Assembly: GCA_949987565.1 (NCBI GenBank)
Contig: OX465115.1
Location: forward strand, 15,127,242 to 15,191,241
Source of the DNA: Luidia sarsii
Lineage: Eukaryota; Echinodermata; Asteroidea; Paxillosida; Luidiidae
Direction of reading: 5' to 3'
DNA length: 64,000 nucleotides
Under the pieces are notes generated by a model that saw only the letters and a program-made list of their open reading frames with translations, was not told the origin of the DNA and searched no databases. This document shows, piece by piece, positions 24,481 through 35,300 of the stretch. The position numbers were made by a program, and so were the translations under genes. Position 1 is the stretch's first letter. Every line of letters begins with the position of its first letter.

Positions 24481-25332
24481 GAGGCATCTCTGTCTCTCTC
24501 CCCCATCTCCCTCCCCCCCCCTCTCTCTCTCTCTCCCTCTCTCTCTCCCTCTCCATTTCCATCACCCTCTCTCTCTCTCCCCCATCTCTCTCCCCCTCTC
24601 TATCTCTCCCTCTCTCTCCCTCTCTCCCTCTCCATTTCCATCACCCTCTCTCTCTCTCCCCCATCTCCCCCCCCTTCTCTATCTCTCCCTCTCTCTCTCC
24701 CTCTCCCATCTCCCTCTCCTCCCTCTCTCTCTCTCCCTCTCTCTCTCCCTCTCCCATCTCCCTCTCTCTCTCCCTCTCCTCCCTCTCTCTCTCTCCCTCT
24801 CTCTCTCCCTCTCCCATCTCCCTCTCCTCCCTCTCTCTCTCTCCCTCTCTCTCTCCCTCTCCCATCTCCCTCTCTCTCCCTCTCCTCCCTCTCTCTCTCT
24901 CCCTCTCTCTCTCCCTCTCCCATCTCCCTCTCCTCCCTCTCTCTCTCTCCCTCTCTCTCTCCATCTCCCATCTCCCTCTCCTCCCTCTCTCTCTCTCCCT
25001 CTCTCTCTCCCTCTCCCATCTCCCTCTCCTCCCTCTCTCTCTCTCCCTCTCTCTCTCCCTCTCCCATCTCCCTCTCCTCCCTCTCTCTCTCTCCCTCTCT
25101 CTCTCCCTCTCCCATCTCCCTCTCCTCCCTCTCTCTCTCCCTCTCCATTTCCATCACCCCCTATCTCTCTCCATCTTCCTCTCTCTCCCTCTCCCTCTCC
25201 ATTTCCATCACCCTTTCTCTCTCTCTCTCCATCCCCCCCTCTCTCTCTCTCCCCCTCTCCCTCTCCCTCTCTCTCTCTCTCTCTCCCATCTTCATCTCCA
25301 TCTCCAATTCCCCCCTCTCTCTCTCTCTCCTT
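24481..25332. repeat. 850-bp CT-only tract with a 48-bp higher-order period
   Basis: The strand is almost pure pyrimidine. Within 24700-25140 a roughly 48-bp unit bounded by CCCATCTCCC and CTCCTCCC recurs about nine times, and another sub-unit holds CTCCATTTCCATCACCC (24550, 24628, 25140, 25195). The 344-residue Ser/Pro/Leu frame over it is an artefact. Confidence 0.95.
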
Positions 25333-26060
25333 GCATAAAGTGCTTTTTCTCGTTGTGAGGTCATGAGAGTGGCAGAGAACAGGGAGGGATGTAGAGAGCT
25401 GGTTGCACGGTCATCCATGGCACCCCAACAGGGTGGACAGGCATGGGGGCTACTGTAGGTGTGCCAAGGTGAAAGAAGCAAGGAGGGTCCTGGAGGGATG
25501 GAGAGAGCTGGTTCATGATCCATGGCATTCCCACGGTCTTTCGGTCTAAGGGATGGACCAGTGACCAGACACAAACCTCGATTCTGTCCCATGCACTTAC
25601 AAAATTTGAGGAAAAAAAAGTGAACTTGAAAGGTACTTGAAGTTCACAGATACTTGATACGGGAGAAAGCTTTGATTGCAAAGTTGTCACGGAGATCTAA
25701 GTGTGTTTTAACAAGAAGTTTGCTTCTGTGACTGCCACCGCAATCCAAGTTGAGCGTCCTAGACAAGAGATCTTCTCTCCAGATATGCCTAGATCAAGAC
25801 TCCGTCCGAGCTGAAATTTGAGCTACAAGAGTGCAATGAGTGAAGCATCGATGCGCATGCATGAAATATGTATTCGCATAAAATTGCGCGAATTAACCAA
25901 ATGTCTTGTCTTGAATTACTAAGGTGGTTTTTTTTTTCATCATACACCACTAACATCATGGTTGACTTTCAGCAAAATCACTCAGTACTCAGTTGTCTTT
26001 CACAACAAAAATCATCTTTTGTCTATCCATCCGACATACATACATACATACATGTATAAA
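25333..26060. other. Intron B-C, no gene seen
   Basis: This is unique-looking sequence. Two GGGATG-AGAGAGCTGGTT-like phrases (25388 and 25496) suggest a short local duplication. A (CATA)n run lies near 26036-26050. Confidence 0.45.
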
Positions 26061-26067
26061 ACCAGTG

Positions 26068-26205
26068 GTCGTAATCTACGATCAATCGCAAGACAATGAG
26101 CAATGCACTGAAACCATACGGCCTATCACAACTTACGATGGGTTATCCATCGTAAGTTGAGGTACGATGCATCGTAAGGCTTTGTGAAATCCAGCCCTGG
26201 CAATG
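26068..26205 (+). mobile_element. Foldback MITE (TTACGATGG stem), copy 2
   Basis: It closely matches the 21111 copy from ACGATCAATCGCAAGACAAT to TGTGAAATCCAGCCCTGG, but its left end is truncated. The internal inverted stem is intact. Confidence 0.8.
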
Positions 26206-27480
26206 ACGTACACATGCAGTATTCTGCAAGCATGCAATGTCCATTTGAGCCTGACTATTTTGAACTCTTTCGTAACTTAAATCAAATCTAGCCTTTGGGA
26301 AAGGTTCTGCTTGGATTAAAAAAAAAAAATGAGACCTCTTTATCAATCTAAAAAAAAATACATGCACATGTGCAATTTTATAATCATACTATCGAGCCCA
26401 ACAACAGCCCATGCAGGGTGACCAGAGAGAGTTTGTAAAAATAGTCCATCGGGCACTGTGAAAGAAACTCTCTATGCACCAATCAAATGACCACAGCAGC
26501 TTAAATGCAATTACGTACAAAGATAGCAACCAATCTTTGAACTCTGGGCATTCATTAACTCTCTATTTTTGTTTACTTGTACGCACGAATGAAATCATGC
26601 ATTGTGACGTCCACGTATAGTAATGTCGATGAGTGCACAGACTGCCATACATGTAGACCTCACTACTATAATATCTACATGTACACACTACAACCACTGC
26701 ATGTATCAAGTAGATGAACACGTCTCCTCAGACGCTGGCTTAATTCAAGTGGATTAGGGGACAAGTAACATCAATGAGAAGGAGGAGAGGGGGGACCCTA
26801 AGGGGGTGGCCATGTCTTCCGCCCCAAGATGGTGTCTGTCCGCATCTCCTTCTCCCTTGACTGTTTACCCAGCGAGGTCCGGTAGGGGCCTCTCTCTCCC
26901 TCCCTCTCCTCTTATTTTCATTTCGGCTAAAGGAGGGATCAATTGCGTAAATACACTCCCATGTCCCTGCAATAAATATTGATAATCTGGAACTGAGAGA
27001 AGGGGAGGGCGGAGGGGCAAGAAGAAGGAGAAGGAGAAGGAGAAGAAGGAGGGGGAGGAGAAGAAGGAGGGGGAGGAAGAGGGAGAGGGGGAGGGAAAGC
27101 AGGGGTGCGGCGATGAGGATGGGGGTCGATTGTGGTAGAGCGCGGCTATGTAAACTGAGGGAGAGACAGGCTCCGCGAGACCTTATTATGAAAAAAATCC
27201 GGCGTGCTTCAGGTATTACTTTGAGGAGTGGGGGAAGGGAGAGAGAGAGTTGAGGAGGTTATTGTTTCAGAGAGTTTGGGACAGAAGACTAGCCAGGAAC
27301 ATTAAAGGTACGACTTTGCAATAAACATCTACAAAACCATAAAGCTTGTACGCCGTATGTAGTTTTACATGCATTTGATTTTCATGTGTTTTTGATGTTT
27401 CACGTATATCATAATTAATGTTATTTGAGAGTTAACTGTGAATTGTGGGAGAACTTCATTTTTTTGACTGAATGAGTTCC
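26206..27480. other. Intron B-C, no gene seen
   Basis: It holds A runs near 26320-26360, an ACATGT patch near 26650-26705 and a purine tract at 26990-27100. No exon was recognised. Confidence 0.5.
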
Positions 27481-27485
27481 CCAGT

Positions 27486-27545
27486 TCCCCAGCCTTTGAG
27501 AAAGGTCCTGCTAGGATCGAAACGTCGGGCCCACTAAATTTTAAT
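27486..27545 (+). mobile_element. TTTGAGAAAGG element, single arm
   Basis: This is a clean copy of the family core (CCTTTGAGAAAGGTCCTGCT, then AGGATCGAAACGTC) ending in GGGCCCACTAAATTTTAA and an (AAAT)n tail at 27540-27570. The A-rich microsatellite tail is typical of a retroposed copy. Confidence 0.75.
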
Positions 27546-27629
27546 AAATAAATAAATAAACAAATAAGGGAAAGGCAAACGAGAGATGACGATGGTTCTA
27601 TAAGAGGACTATGGCAACGCAGCAGCACC

Positions 27630-27658
27630 AGGTCAGAGGTCAGAGGTCAGAGGTCAGA
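27630..27658 (+). promoter_or_regulatory. Four AGGTCA half-sites spaced by one base (DR1-like)
   Basis: AGGTCA occurs four times at a 7-bp period (27630, 27637, 27644, 27651). AGGTCA-N-AGGTCA is the DR1 binding geometry of RXR/HNF4/COUP-TF-type nuclear receptors. It could equally be a 7-bp simple repeat, and no function is shown. Confidence 0.35.
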
Positions 27659-28685
27659 CAACCCCCTCCCCATCCCTCACATGCAGTGGGAGCCCCACTT
27701 CACTCCCTCTCTGTCCATCCCGTGTACATGTAAATCTCTCAAGCTGGCAGAATTTTGCAGTGAACTGTTCACAGCAAAAAAATTATAATAATAATAACAA
27801 TAATAACAGACATTTCTAGAGCACCAGAATCCGTCTGCAAAGATGCTCAAGGCACTTAACAACATTATACAGAATCAAAGACAAAAAATACTGATAATAA
27901 TCTGCATGTACAGTACACAAACGTCTACATGTACATGTAAACACATTGTATACGGTACAACGGCCACCTTGTGGTTTGCATGCAAAGTGTTGGCCGTGAA
28001 CTGACACGTCCGCTCATAGTGCATGCAAAATCAATGGGCCGCCATTTCATTTTGAAATGGACGTCCCATTCTGCGGCTTATTTTATTACAGGCATGCACG
28101 CAGGTCTGTATACGTGTACGTAGACACTTGCCTCTCATCGCCCACAACGTTTGCGATAACGCAGTCGAGCCATTATGAAAATGCAACATCTTCCCGACGC
28201 TAACCGCAATATTGAACTATTCTAACCAACGAATATGGGCGAAAAAAGAAAAAAACAAAATCACAGGAAATAAAATTAAAAAAACAGAAATTCAATCCTT
28301 TCTGAGAAAGACCTATAGGTGCTATTTCATGAATTCATAGATTTGTTTTGGGGGTTGTTGTTTTTTTTCAGTGTTTTTTTTGGTCCATCAGTTGACGCCG
28401 AATGATTTGGGCAGCTTAAATCAATAATTCAGCTTCAGCGGAGGATGAAGATTTAGATGTGTGCCCTGGTCGACTCAATTCTAATTTCATTTCTTTTCTT
28501 GTCTTCTTTTTTTGGGGGGGAGGGAGGGGGCAGTGGGTAAAAGCTTAGCGAGAGGGTAGGCACATATACAGCACTACTTATTCAGTTCATCAGATTTTTT
28601 CTTTTTTCACAGAGGAGATTCTCATTGTAATGGTAAATATCACGAAAGGTGAAAAGCGCATCTCCATGGCAACCCGGCTGAGACT
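27659..28685. other. Intron B-C, no gene seen
   Basis: This is AT-rich with an (ATA)n run near 27784-27806, an ACATGT patch near 27930 and T/G homopolymers. No exon was recognised. Confidence 0.5.
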
Positions 28686-29400
28686 CTGCCTTTGAGAAAG
28701 GTCCAGCTAAGATCTTAGAAGTGAAAGACTGACAACTGTCTATAGATGAATAGAATGGGACACCTCAAACCCTCCTCATCTTTCTCCTGGGAGGCCTTTG
28801 AGAAAGGTCCTTCTAAGATCTTAGAAGTGAAACACAAATGTTGCAATCTGCTAAACGTCTTAGATGAACAGAAAGGCACACCTCAAACATTAAGAAGCCA
28901 TGATGGTTTAAATCCTAGTTCTTAAGACCTATGACCTCTTCCTCCCCCTCCTCTTCCTCCTGGGAGGCCTTTGAGAAAGGTCCTGCTAAGATCTTATAAC
29001 TTGCTAGAAGTGAAACAAAAATGTTGCAAACTGCTGACTGTCTTAGATTAACAGCACAGCACAGTGACACCTCAAACAATTTAAGAGGCCATAGTGGTTT
29101 AGATCCTAGTACTTATCACTTACAACCTCTTCCTCCTCATCCTCTTCTTTCTCCTCAGAGGCTTTTGAGAAACGTCCTGCAAAGATCTTAGAAGTGAAAC
29201 ACAATTTTTGCAGCCTGCTATTAACTGTCATAGATGAACAAAACAGCGCACCTCAAAAATATTAAGAGGGCTACTGCCAGTACTGGTGTAGATGCTAGTA
29301 AATGTACCTAAGACCTAGGACCTCTTCCTCCACCTCTTCCTCCTAATGACTATTTCAGAAAGGTCCTGCTAAGATCACAACATCAAGTCCTCTAAATTTA
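28686..29400 (+). repeat. Tandem array of TTTGAGAAAGG element units (5 copies)
   Basis: Units begin near 28689, 28795, 28968, 29161 and 29350, so the spacing is 106, 173, 193 and 189 bp. Each has TTTGAGAAAGGTCC and CTAAGATCTTAGAAGTGAAA (the first four), then a TTAGATGAACA..CACCTCAAA segment and a CTTCCTCCTCxTC segment. The array is a local expansion of a diverged subfamily in which GGATCGAAACGTC is replaced by AGATCTTAGAAGTG. Confidence 0.8.
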
Positions 29401-29759
29401 CGAGACCTCTGAAAGATTAAAAAACATTTCAAAGATTCATACAGCGCTTCAGAATCTAATCAGTGCTTCTGACAAAAAAAAAGGAATAAAAAAAGAGACA
29501 TTTGATCTGGAAAAAACTCCAATGTAAGGGTGGCACTGCGGGAAAAAAACCTGAGCGGCTTCTGTGGCTGTGTCAGTCTCGTGAAAAATGTCAACGGTGT
29601 GTGCGGAGCCGACAGCCGTGAACGAAACATTCTCCCTCATTCCATAATTCATTTTTATTAGCGATTTATGAGTGATTGCTTATTTATGTCTGTCTGATGG
29701 CTACCACGGTGCACGTGCATTCTGGGAAATTTACCGAGTTAAAACTAAAAAGAGTCAAA

Positions 29760-29900
29760 CAAACAAAGGAAAAACTGACAGGGAACTTTTGAACAAATTG
29801 AAAAAACTGTGGACTGGACCGGGACTCGAACCTGAGACCTCTGGATTAATGTATTGTTCCAAGAGAAAAAGCTGAAAGAGAGTGGGGGAGTGAACACACC
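29760..29900 (-). mobile_element. tRNA-derived SINE, minus strand
   Basis: On the minus strand CAGAGGTCTCAGGTTCGAGT followed by CCCGGTCC contains a perfect B box (GGTTCGAGTCC), preceded by a degraded A-box region. The body runs into AT-rich sequence ending near 29750. The LEPETSGL peptide on the plus strand is the usual by-product of such heads. Confidence 0.6.
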
Positions 29901-30510
29901 AAAAAATCCTCCATTGAAGTAAATTCTCCTTCACCCAATTCTGCAGGTTTTTCAATGTTCATTTCTGAACACCTTCAGTTACACCAGACGATCATTTCAT
30001 AAACACTCCCCCAGCCTCAACTGCATTCAGCGTGAAACGTCTACTTCGGTAAACAAACAAAAACATGTTTACCAAGTGATTTATTTTTGTCCGTATGACA
30101 TTTCCTGCTTTTGACACGAACTACCACCACAAATTGAAATTGCTTATAGTGCGTGGGTGAATTCGGTGAAATTAAAATTGAATTTTTACGTGGGGGGAGA
30201 AAAAAAATGAAAAAGAAATACGGTAATCTGTATGTTTGCATAGTTGATTTTAAAACGGTGCATTAACATTTTTTTCCTCAATATCTCTGGGCTATGTATC
30301 ATATACAAGGAGCATTTCCCTAATCTAATTTTCGATTCTTAGACAGTGCATGCATGTCCGTGTATCCCCCCCCCTTTCCTGGACTAATTCAGTTCTGCAC
30401 ATTCGATACAAAAGTTCCCCAGCCTGAATTTCACCGCAAACGTGTGCAGACATAGTGCCATGGGCATTGTATACGGTGTACATGTTCCTGTACTTGAAAT
30501 AACCTCCTAG
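29901..30510. other. Intron B-C, no gene seen
   Basis: This is AT-rich, unique-looking, non-coding sequence. Confidence 0.5.
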
Positions 30511-30514
30511 ATGA

Positions 30515-30800
30515 ATACATAATGTACATACATGTGCATGTGTATGCATGCACATGTACAGTATATATGCGTACATGTACGGTATTATTATACTGTACAT
30601 GTACATGTACCATAGTGTCTACATGTACATGTAGTACATGTACATGTACATGTACTAGACACTACAGTACATGTATGGTCATGTACAGTTGTACACCTTT
30701 ATTTACTCTTCCACTTTTTGACCATCTACACAAAAATCCCCAAGTTTCTCTCCACATACATGTACACTGTACGTGTACACGTACATGTACTGAAATTCTG
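30515..30800. repeat. ACATGT/GTACAT palindromic microsatellite cluster
   Basis: TACATGTA-type self-complementary hexamers are repeated in short runs (30525-30560, 30595-30680, 30757-30792). Both strands read the same, so the apparent His/Val/Cys/Thr-rich frames are artefacts. Confidence 0.85.
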
Positions 30801-31215
30801 TCGATGAAAGATGCAGCTTTTAGTGCACATGATATTGTATTGCCTTTTGTACGACAGCCAGCCATGACTAACCAGTAGGAATGATTCATCCAGTGGAAGG
30901 CAATTTACCCGAAATCTTTTGGGACTTCAGATTGGATTCACAAGAAAGATTCCGTCCCATTCATGGTGCGGATACAAGCAGCAAGCTTGGGGGCAGTGGG
31001 TCGGGGCTAAAAGCATCTCTTCTTGTGAGTGAGTGCCTGCTGTTGGTTGGAATCCACAGATGGCTCAATGTCTTGGGACTACGATCAGGGAGCCCTTCAT
31101 CAGAAACTTTAAGACTGACATTCAAAAGGGGTCCACTATAGTCAATAGTCCTTGCAAATTGCATCTGCTAGTGCTATCTGCAGTGAAATATCGCCGTTCT
31201 ACAATCGTACTCAAG
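30801..31215. other. Intron B-C, no gene seen
   Basis: This is unique-looking sequence without a recognisable gene. Overlapping frames on both strands argue against coding. Confidence 0.45.
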
Positions 31216-31221
31216 TTCAGA

Positions 31222-31343
31222 ATCTGCCTTTGACAAAAGGTCCTGCTAGGATCGAAATGTCAGGCCCTCTACTCTTTTTTGAGATTTGCATTTTGGTAAT
31301 TTTAGTCAGTAAGCAGTTTGCAACCAATTTTGTATACCAGTAA
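31222..31343 (+). mobile_element. TTTGAGAAAGG element, full-length single arm
   Basis: The order is core, then AGGCCCTCTACTC, GAGATTTGCATTTTGGTAAT, TTTAGTCAGTAAGCAGTTTG and finally TTTGTATACC. This shows the full ~115-bp arm. Compare 49359, 55880 and 61722. Confidence 0.8.
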
Positions 31344-31395
31344 TACATACTATCCTTGATCGATAAGCCTTACATGTACATGTACACACACACCT

Positions 31396-31694
31396 GAATC
31401 TGTATCCTTGTGGAGACATTGCTTTGTTCTCGTGTACTACACAACCGAGGGGGGAAATTATGTTTTAAAATGCTCCCATTTCAACCACATTCGATTTCCT
31501 GAGTAGAAATTTGGACCGTATGTCCCTTTTAGATAACACTTCTATTTGTGACAGATTCTTACACATCACAAATTTCCTGTTTTTTAGTTATTTCCAAAAA
31601 TGTGAAAACCTTGTGGAGACCTATACACCTTGACAATTTCCCTGTGGAGACCTATTCAACCTATTATCTTAGGTCTCAAGAAGGCACTAGATTC
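31396..31694 (+). mobile_element. ~300-bp non-autonomous DNA element with CCTTGTGGAGAC termini, copy 2
   Basis: It starts GAATCTGTATCCTTGTGGAG and ends with an imperfect inverted version in ...AAGGCACTAGATTC (31681-31694). It is colinear with copy 1 (13894-14210) with scattered substitutions and small indels. It lacks coding capacity. Confidence 0.8.
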
Positions 31695-32052
31695 GCGTGC
31701 ATGTACAGTATGCTGCTTTCAAATGAACACAGAAGCTCTAGAATAAAGTGTAATTTCATCTAGCCATCACGTGCACCTATACTCCACTATACCCTGCCCC
31801 CTTGGCCCCTTGTCCTCCCCAATCCCAATGGGGATACACACAGGTTAGCAGGGTGAGTGTTAGTGAGTGTACAGGCAGTTGGCCTGTATATATAGCAGCT
31901 GTCCGCCAATGATAGGCAGTTCATAAGCCTCTGTTTCCTGGCTAGCTCTGACCAAGTCCTGTGACTCTTGTGTGCGTCTCAACCATCAAAGGTCTCCTGG
32001 ACGACGGGCAGAGCACACACTGCCCCGAAACGTTGAGTTACCGTCTCTTTTC
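31695..32052. other. Intron B-C before gap, no gene seen
   Basis: This is unique-looking sequence up to the assembly gap. Confidence 0.45.
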
Positions 32053-32252
32053 NNNNNNNNNNNNNNNNNNNNNNNNNNNNNNNNNNNNNNNNNNNNNNNN
32101 NNNNNNNNNNNNNNNNNNNNNNNNNNNNNNNNNNNNNNNNNNNNNNNNNNNNNNNNNNNNNNNNNNNNNNNNNNNNNNNNNNNNNNNNNNNNNNNNNNNN
32201 NNNNNNNNNNNNNNNNNNNNNNNNNNNNNNNNNNNNNNNNNNNNNNNNNNNN
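32053..32252. other. Assembly gap (200 N)
   Basis: There are exactly 200 N. The length is probably nominal, so the true intron size is uncertain. Frames crossing it are meaningless. Confidence 0.99.
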
Positions 32253-32513
32253 GCCATCGTGCCTGCACTTGAGACAGACATGGTTCTAGGCCAGGATTTT
32301 TTTTGGGGGGGGGGTGGGGGTGCTTACAGAAGGCTAGGAGAGGAAGGGTGTCCAAATCTCTCAAACATAACACACAGCCTAGGAATTTTTGTATTAAGGG
32401 TCCTCCCGAGGATCAAATCTTCAGACCACTGGAAAAAAAATGCGGGGGAAAATTTAAGAATACTTAAAAATCCCGAAGATACCACTTAGGTTTCCTGACC
32501 TGTGGTTGATTTC

Positions 32514-32618
32514 AGGAAACCCATCGCTGCTTCTGACCAATCGCAAACCAAACGGCTGACCTCAACTTACGATGTTTTAAACATCATACAGTTGAGTTAC
32601 GACGTGAAATCCATCCCT
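32514..32618 (+). mobile_element. Foldback MITE (TTACGATG stem), diverged copy 3
   Basis: A shortened copy has AACCCATCG at the left, CCAATCGCAA, a CAACTTACGATGTTTTAAAC stem with the matching ATCATACAGTTGAGTTACGA, and GTGAAATCCATCCCTGA at the right. It is the most decayed of the four. Confidence 0.65.
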
Positions 32619-33310
32619 GATTCACCGAGAAGAAATTCTAAACACACCAGCAATTTCACGTGGCCCGAAGAAAGGAGTGGGGGGGGGGGGGGGAAGCAAT
32701 CGGAATTAGGCCTCGGTCTGAAAAGATAAGGATAAAGGATATCTACGCTCCCAAATGCACAAGAGCAACTCTGCCGTCACATGAATGAGAGACTGGTTTT
32801 CATCGGATGATGCGCTGGCCCAAGCTCGTCTCCAACGGGGGAGGCAGTGGAAATATTTTCTCTCCCGCGAAAGCTATTGCCCACTTTGTAACGCGAGCTA
32901 CGCGGAGCGTCCCTGCAGTGGCACGCTGTCAAAATCATTTTCGTCGAGACGCCGCTGAAATTCCTCGTGCGTCCGTCTCCCCTGCCCCCCCCCCCCCTCG
33001 ACTCCTCTCTCCTCTCCGTCGGTCATCTCCTCTCGTTTCAGTTCAACCTCCCCGCCCCCACTCCACCCCGTCATCAAGACGAACGAGGGAGTGATTTTTT
33101 TTTCTCTACCGGATACTGTCTGCTGAATGCAGAGGCCACACCATGCACATTTTCACGTCTTGCTGACCCCCCCTACTGAGGCAGGCGGGGTTGTCCAGCC
33201 AAAGATTCCATTTTTTTTCACAAACCGGGTGCCAAATGTTGCTCTCAGACTTGATTTAAAACAATCATTACGAGTTAAACGTGCTGACAGTGCCATGATA
33301 TAGCAAGACC
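32619..33310. other. Intron B-C, CpG-containing patch, no gene seen
   Basis: Positions 32860-32990 are relatively CpG-rich (GTAACGCGAGCTACGCGGAG), followed by a C-run and a CT-rich stretch. No splice-bounded coding frame was recognised. Confidence 0.4.
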
Positions 33311-33316
33311 TCAACA

Positions 33317-33492
33317 CTGCCTTTGAGAAAGAGCCTGGTAGGATCTAAACATCAGGCCCTCCTAAAATTTGCAACAGTTTTTCCAGCCCTCCCAGTCTTT
33401 CCACTTTCCAGCCCTCCCAGTTTTTCAAGCCCTCCCAGTTTTTTCAGCCCTCCCAGTTTTTTCAGCCCTCCCAGTTTTTCCAGCCTGCTAAA
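33317..33492 (+). repeat. TTTGAGAAAGG element arm running into an 18-bp CAGCCCTCCCAGTTTTTT array
   Basis: A diverged core (CCTTTGAGAAAGAGCCTGGT) with AGGCCCTCCTAAAATTT is followed directly at 33382 by five to six copies of an 18-bp unit. The unit resembles the element's own GGCCCTCCTA-AATTTT end, so the minisatellite may have started inside the element. Confidence 0.75.
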
Positions 33493-33925
33493 TTACTGAG
33501 ATTTTGTACTCAATGCATAATTTTATCGCATTTTTGGTCATTGATTTCATTGAGCAGACATTTTTTTTAATCACTTTACAGTTTCTCTGGAAGCATCTTA
33601 TTTCTTCCTTTCCATTGACAAGACAAAACAAAATGTCTGACGATAGGGCTGTGAACAATACAAGCAATCCATGAGAGGCATTTCTCAAACTGCCCACCCC
33701 CGCAGTCCCTCGTCTGTCTTAACATCTAATACATCCGATGATCAATGCTCCACTTTGAGTTCTGAGGGGGAAAAAAAACACAACACACCGTCCCTCATCG
33801 TTCTGTCCAGGACAATCTGCTCTCTCCTTTTAATAATCCATTTCGGGCAGGAATTCTCCGGACGTTCGTGTTCAGAATCTCACTCACTCCCTCTCTCTCT
33901 CTAAATAATTGGAGTGAATTTTTTT

Positions 33926-33964
<39 letters not shown>

Positions 33965-35035
33965 TGCTCTTAATGGAATTTTGTTTATAAATGCCGTGCG
34001 CTTCTATGGGAGGCAACCTGATATTCACGTGATGGGATTGCAATGAGGTACGGTATTAAGCCGCTGTGATTTCTTGTCTCTCTCCACACAGGAAAGATTT
34101 ACATGTATTTATAATACATTAAATCCTGGCACCAGGCATTAGAGTCCACAGTACATGGACGTACTATTTCTACTGAATTGATAGTGCAGGGAAGTATACA
34201 CATTATGCATGCATGTACCGGTACATGCAGAATGAAGACAGTTGACAGTCTGTAGACAGTTGAACTTCTCCAAAGCTATCACAGCACACAGAGCTGCCAA
34301 CCTACGTACATGTATCTTAAAGGCCCAATGAAACATTGGGAAGATCGGGAAACATCGATGTCCACAGATTTCCTTCTAATTTGCACAGTTTGTAGATGGT
34401 CTGGAATCCTCATGTTTAAATCTTATGGTCTAGTATGATGTATTTCCCTATAAATATTCAGAAAAAATGACAATTTGACATAGCTTCGTTTTTTTTCTTT
34501 GGAAAAGATAGGGCAGTGTATTGAATTCAGATAGTGCATGTAATCTTTGGTCCACTGAAACCAATGAACATGCCTATACCTATTACCTATTACATATCAC
34601 CACCCACAGTAGTACCTACATGTACATGTTCATTGAATATTTACTACCCTTACACATCGACAAGGTCCTTACAGGTGCTACTAGTACATCCATTTTACCA
34701 AGAAAGTCTTATCATATTTATTGGACATCTGGCACTCATTTGACCTTTTTCCGACACCCTAGGCTCAATTTTTTATTTCCTTTTTTCCCCCGAACTCAAT
34801 CTGTAAATGAAATTTGATGGATGGATGGTGAGTGCGTGCATTGGTTTACGTTAACACATACATGTGGTACGTATGTATAAGAAAAAGTAGATCATATTTC
34901 CATGTACATGCATGGAAATATGTGTACGTGATAACTGATATGCATACAAAGTACATGTTCCTGGAACTGGAGATTGGAAAATTGTCGCATAGCACTTTAG
35001 CAGTGTCAGTGTATAGCACATACCGTAAACATGTG
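33493..35035. other. Intron B-C, no gene seen
   Basis: It holds a CT microsatellite at 33885-33958 and scattered ACATGT motifs. No exon was recognised. Confidence 0.5.
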
Positions 35036-35049
35036 TAATAAATCTAAAT

Positions 35050-35300
35050 AATTATGCTTGTACAATGTACATGTAATGTACATGTACACTGTACAGTACT
35101 GTACATGGAAAAATGGAATACATGTACCGGGGTACATGTGAAAATGCACAAAAATGTACATCTACATGTCACGTACATGTACATGTACAGTACATGTACA
35201 TGCATTTATGTACTGAGTATGGTATGGACCATACTTTTGTTCATACATGTACTGACCATGAAAATTAAAAAGTTGTGTTCTCTTCAAGTACATGTACCAT
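35050..35300. repeat. ACATGT/GTAC palindromic cluster
   Basis: TGTACATG-type self-complementary repeats are densest at 35055-35105 and 35160-35205. They are non-coding. Confidence 0.8.

Noticed and set aside
24304..25338. 344-residue Ser/Pro/Leu-rich open frame (plus) and Arg/Glu-rich frames (minus)
   Set aside because: The frames exist only because a CT-only tract has no stop codons; there is no domain or non-repeat sequence of any length.
32038..32373. Open frames spanning the N run
   Set aside because: They are translations of undetermined bases.
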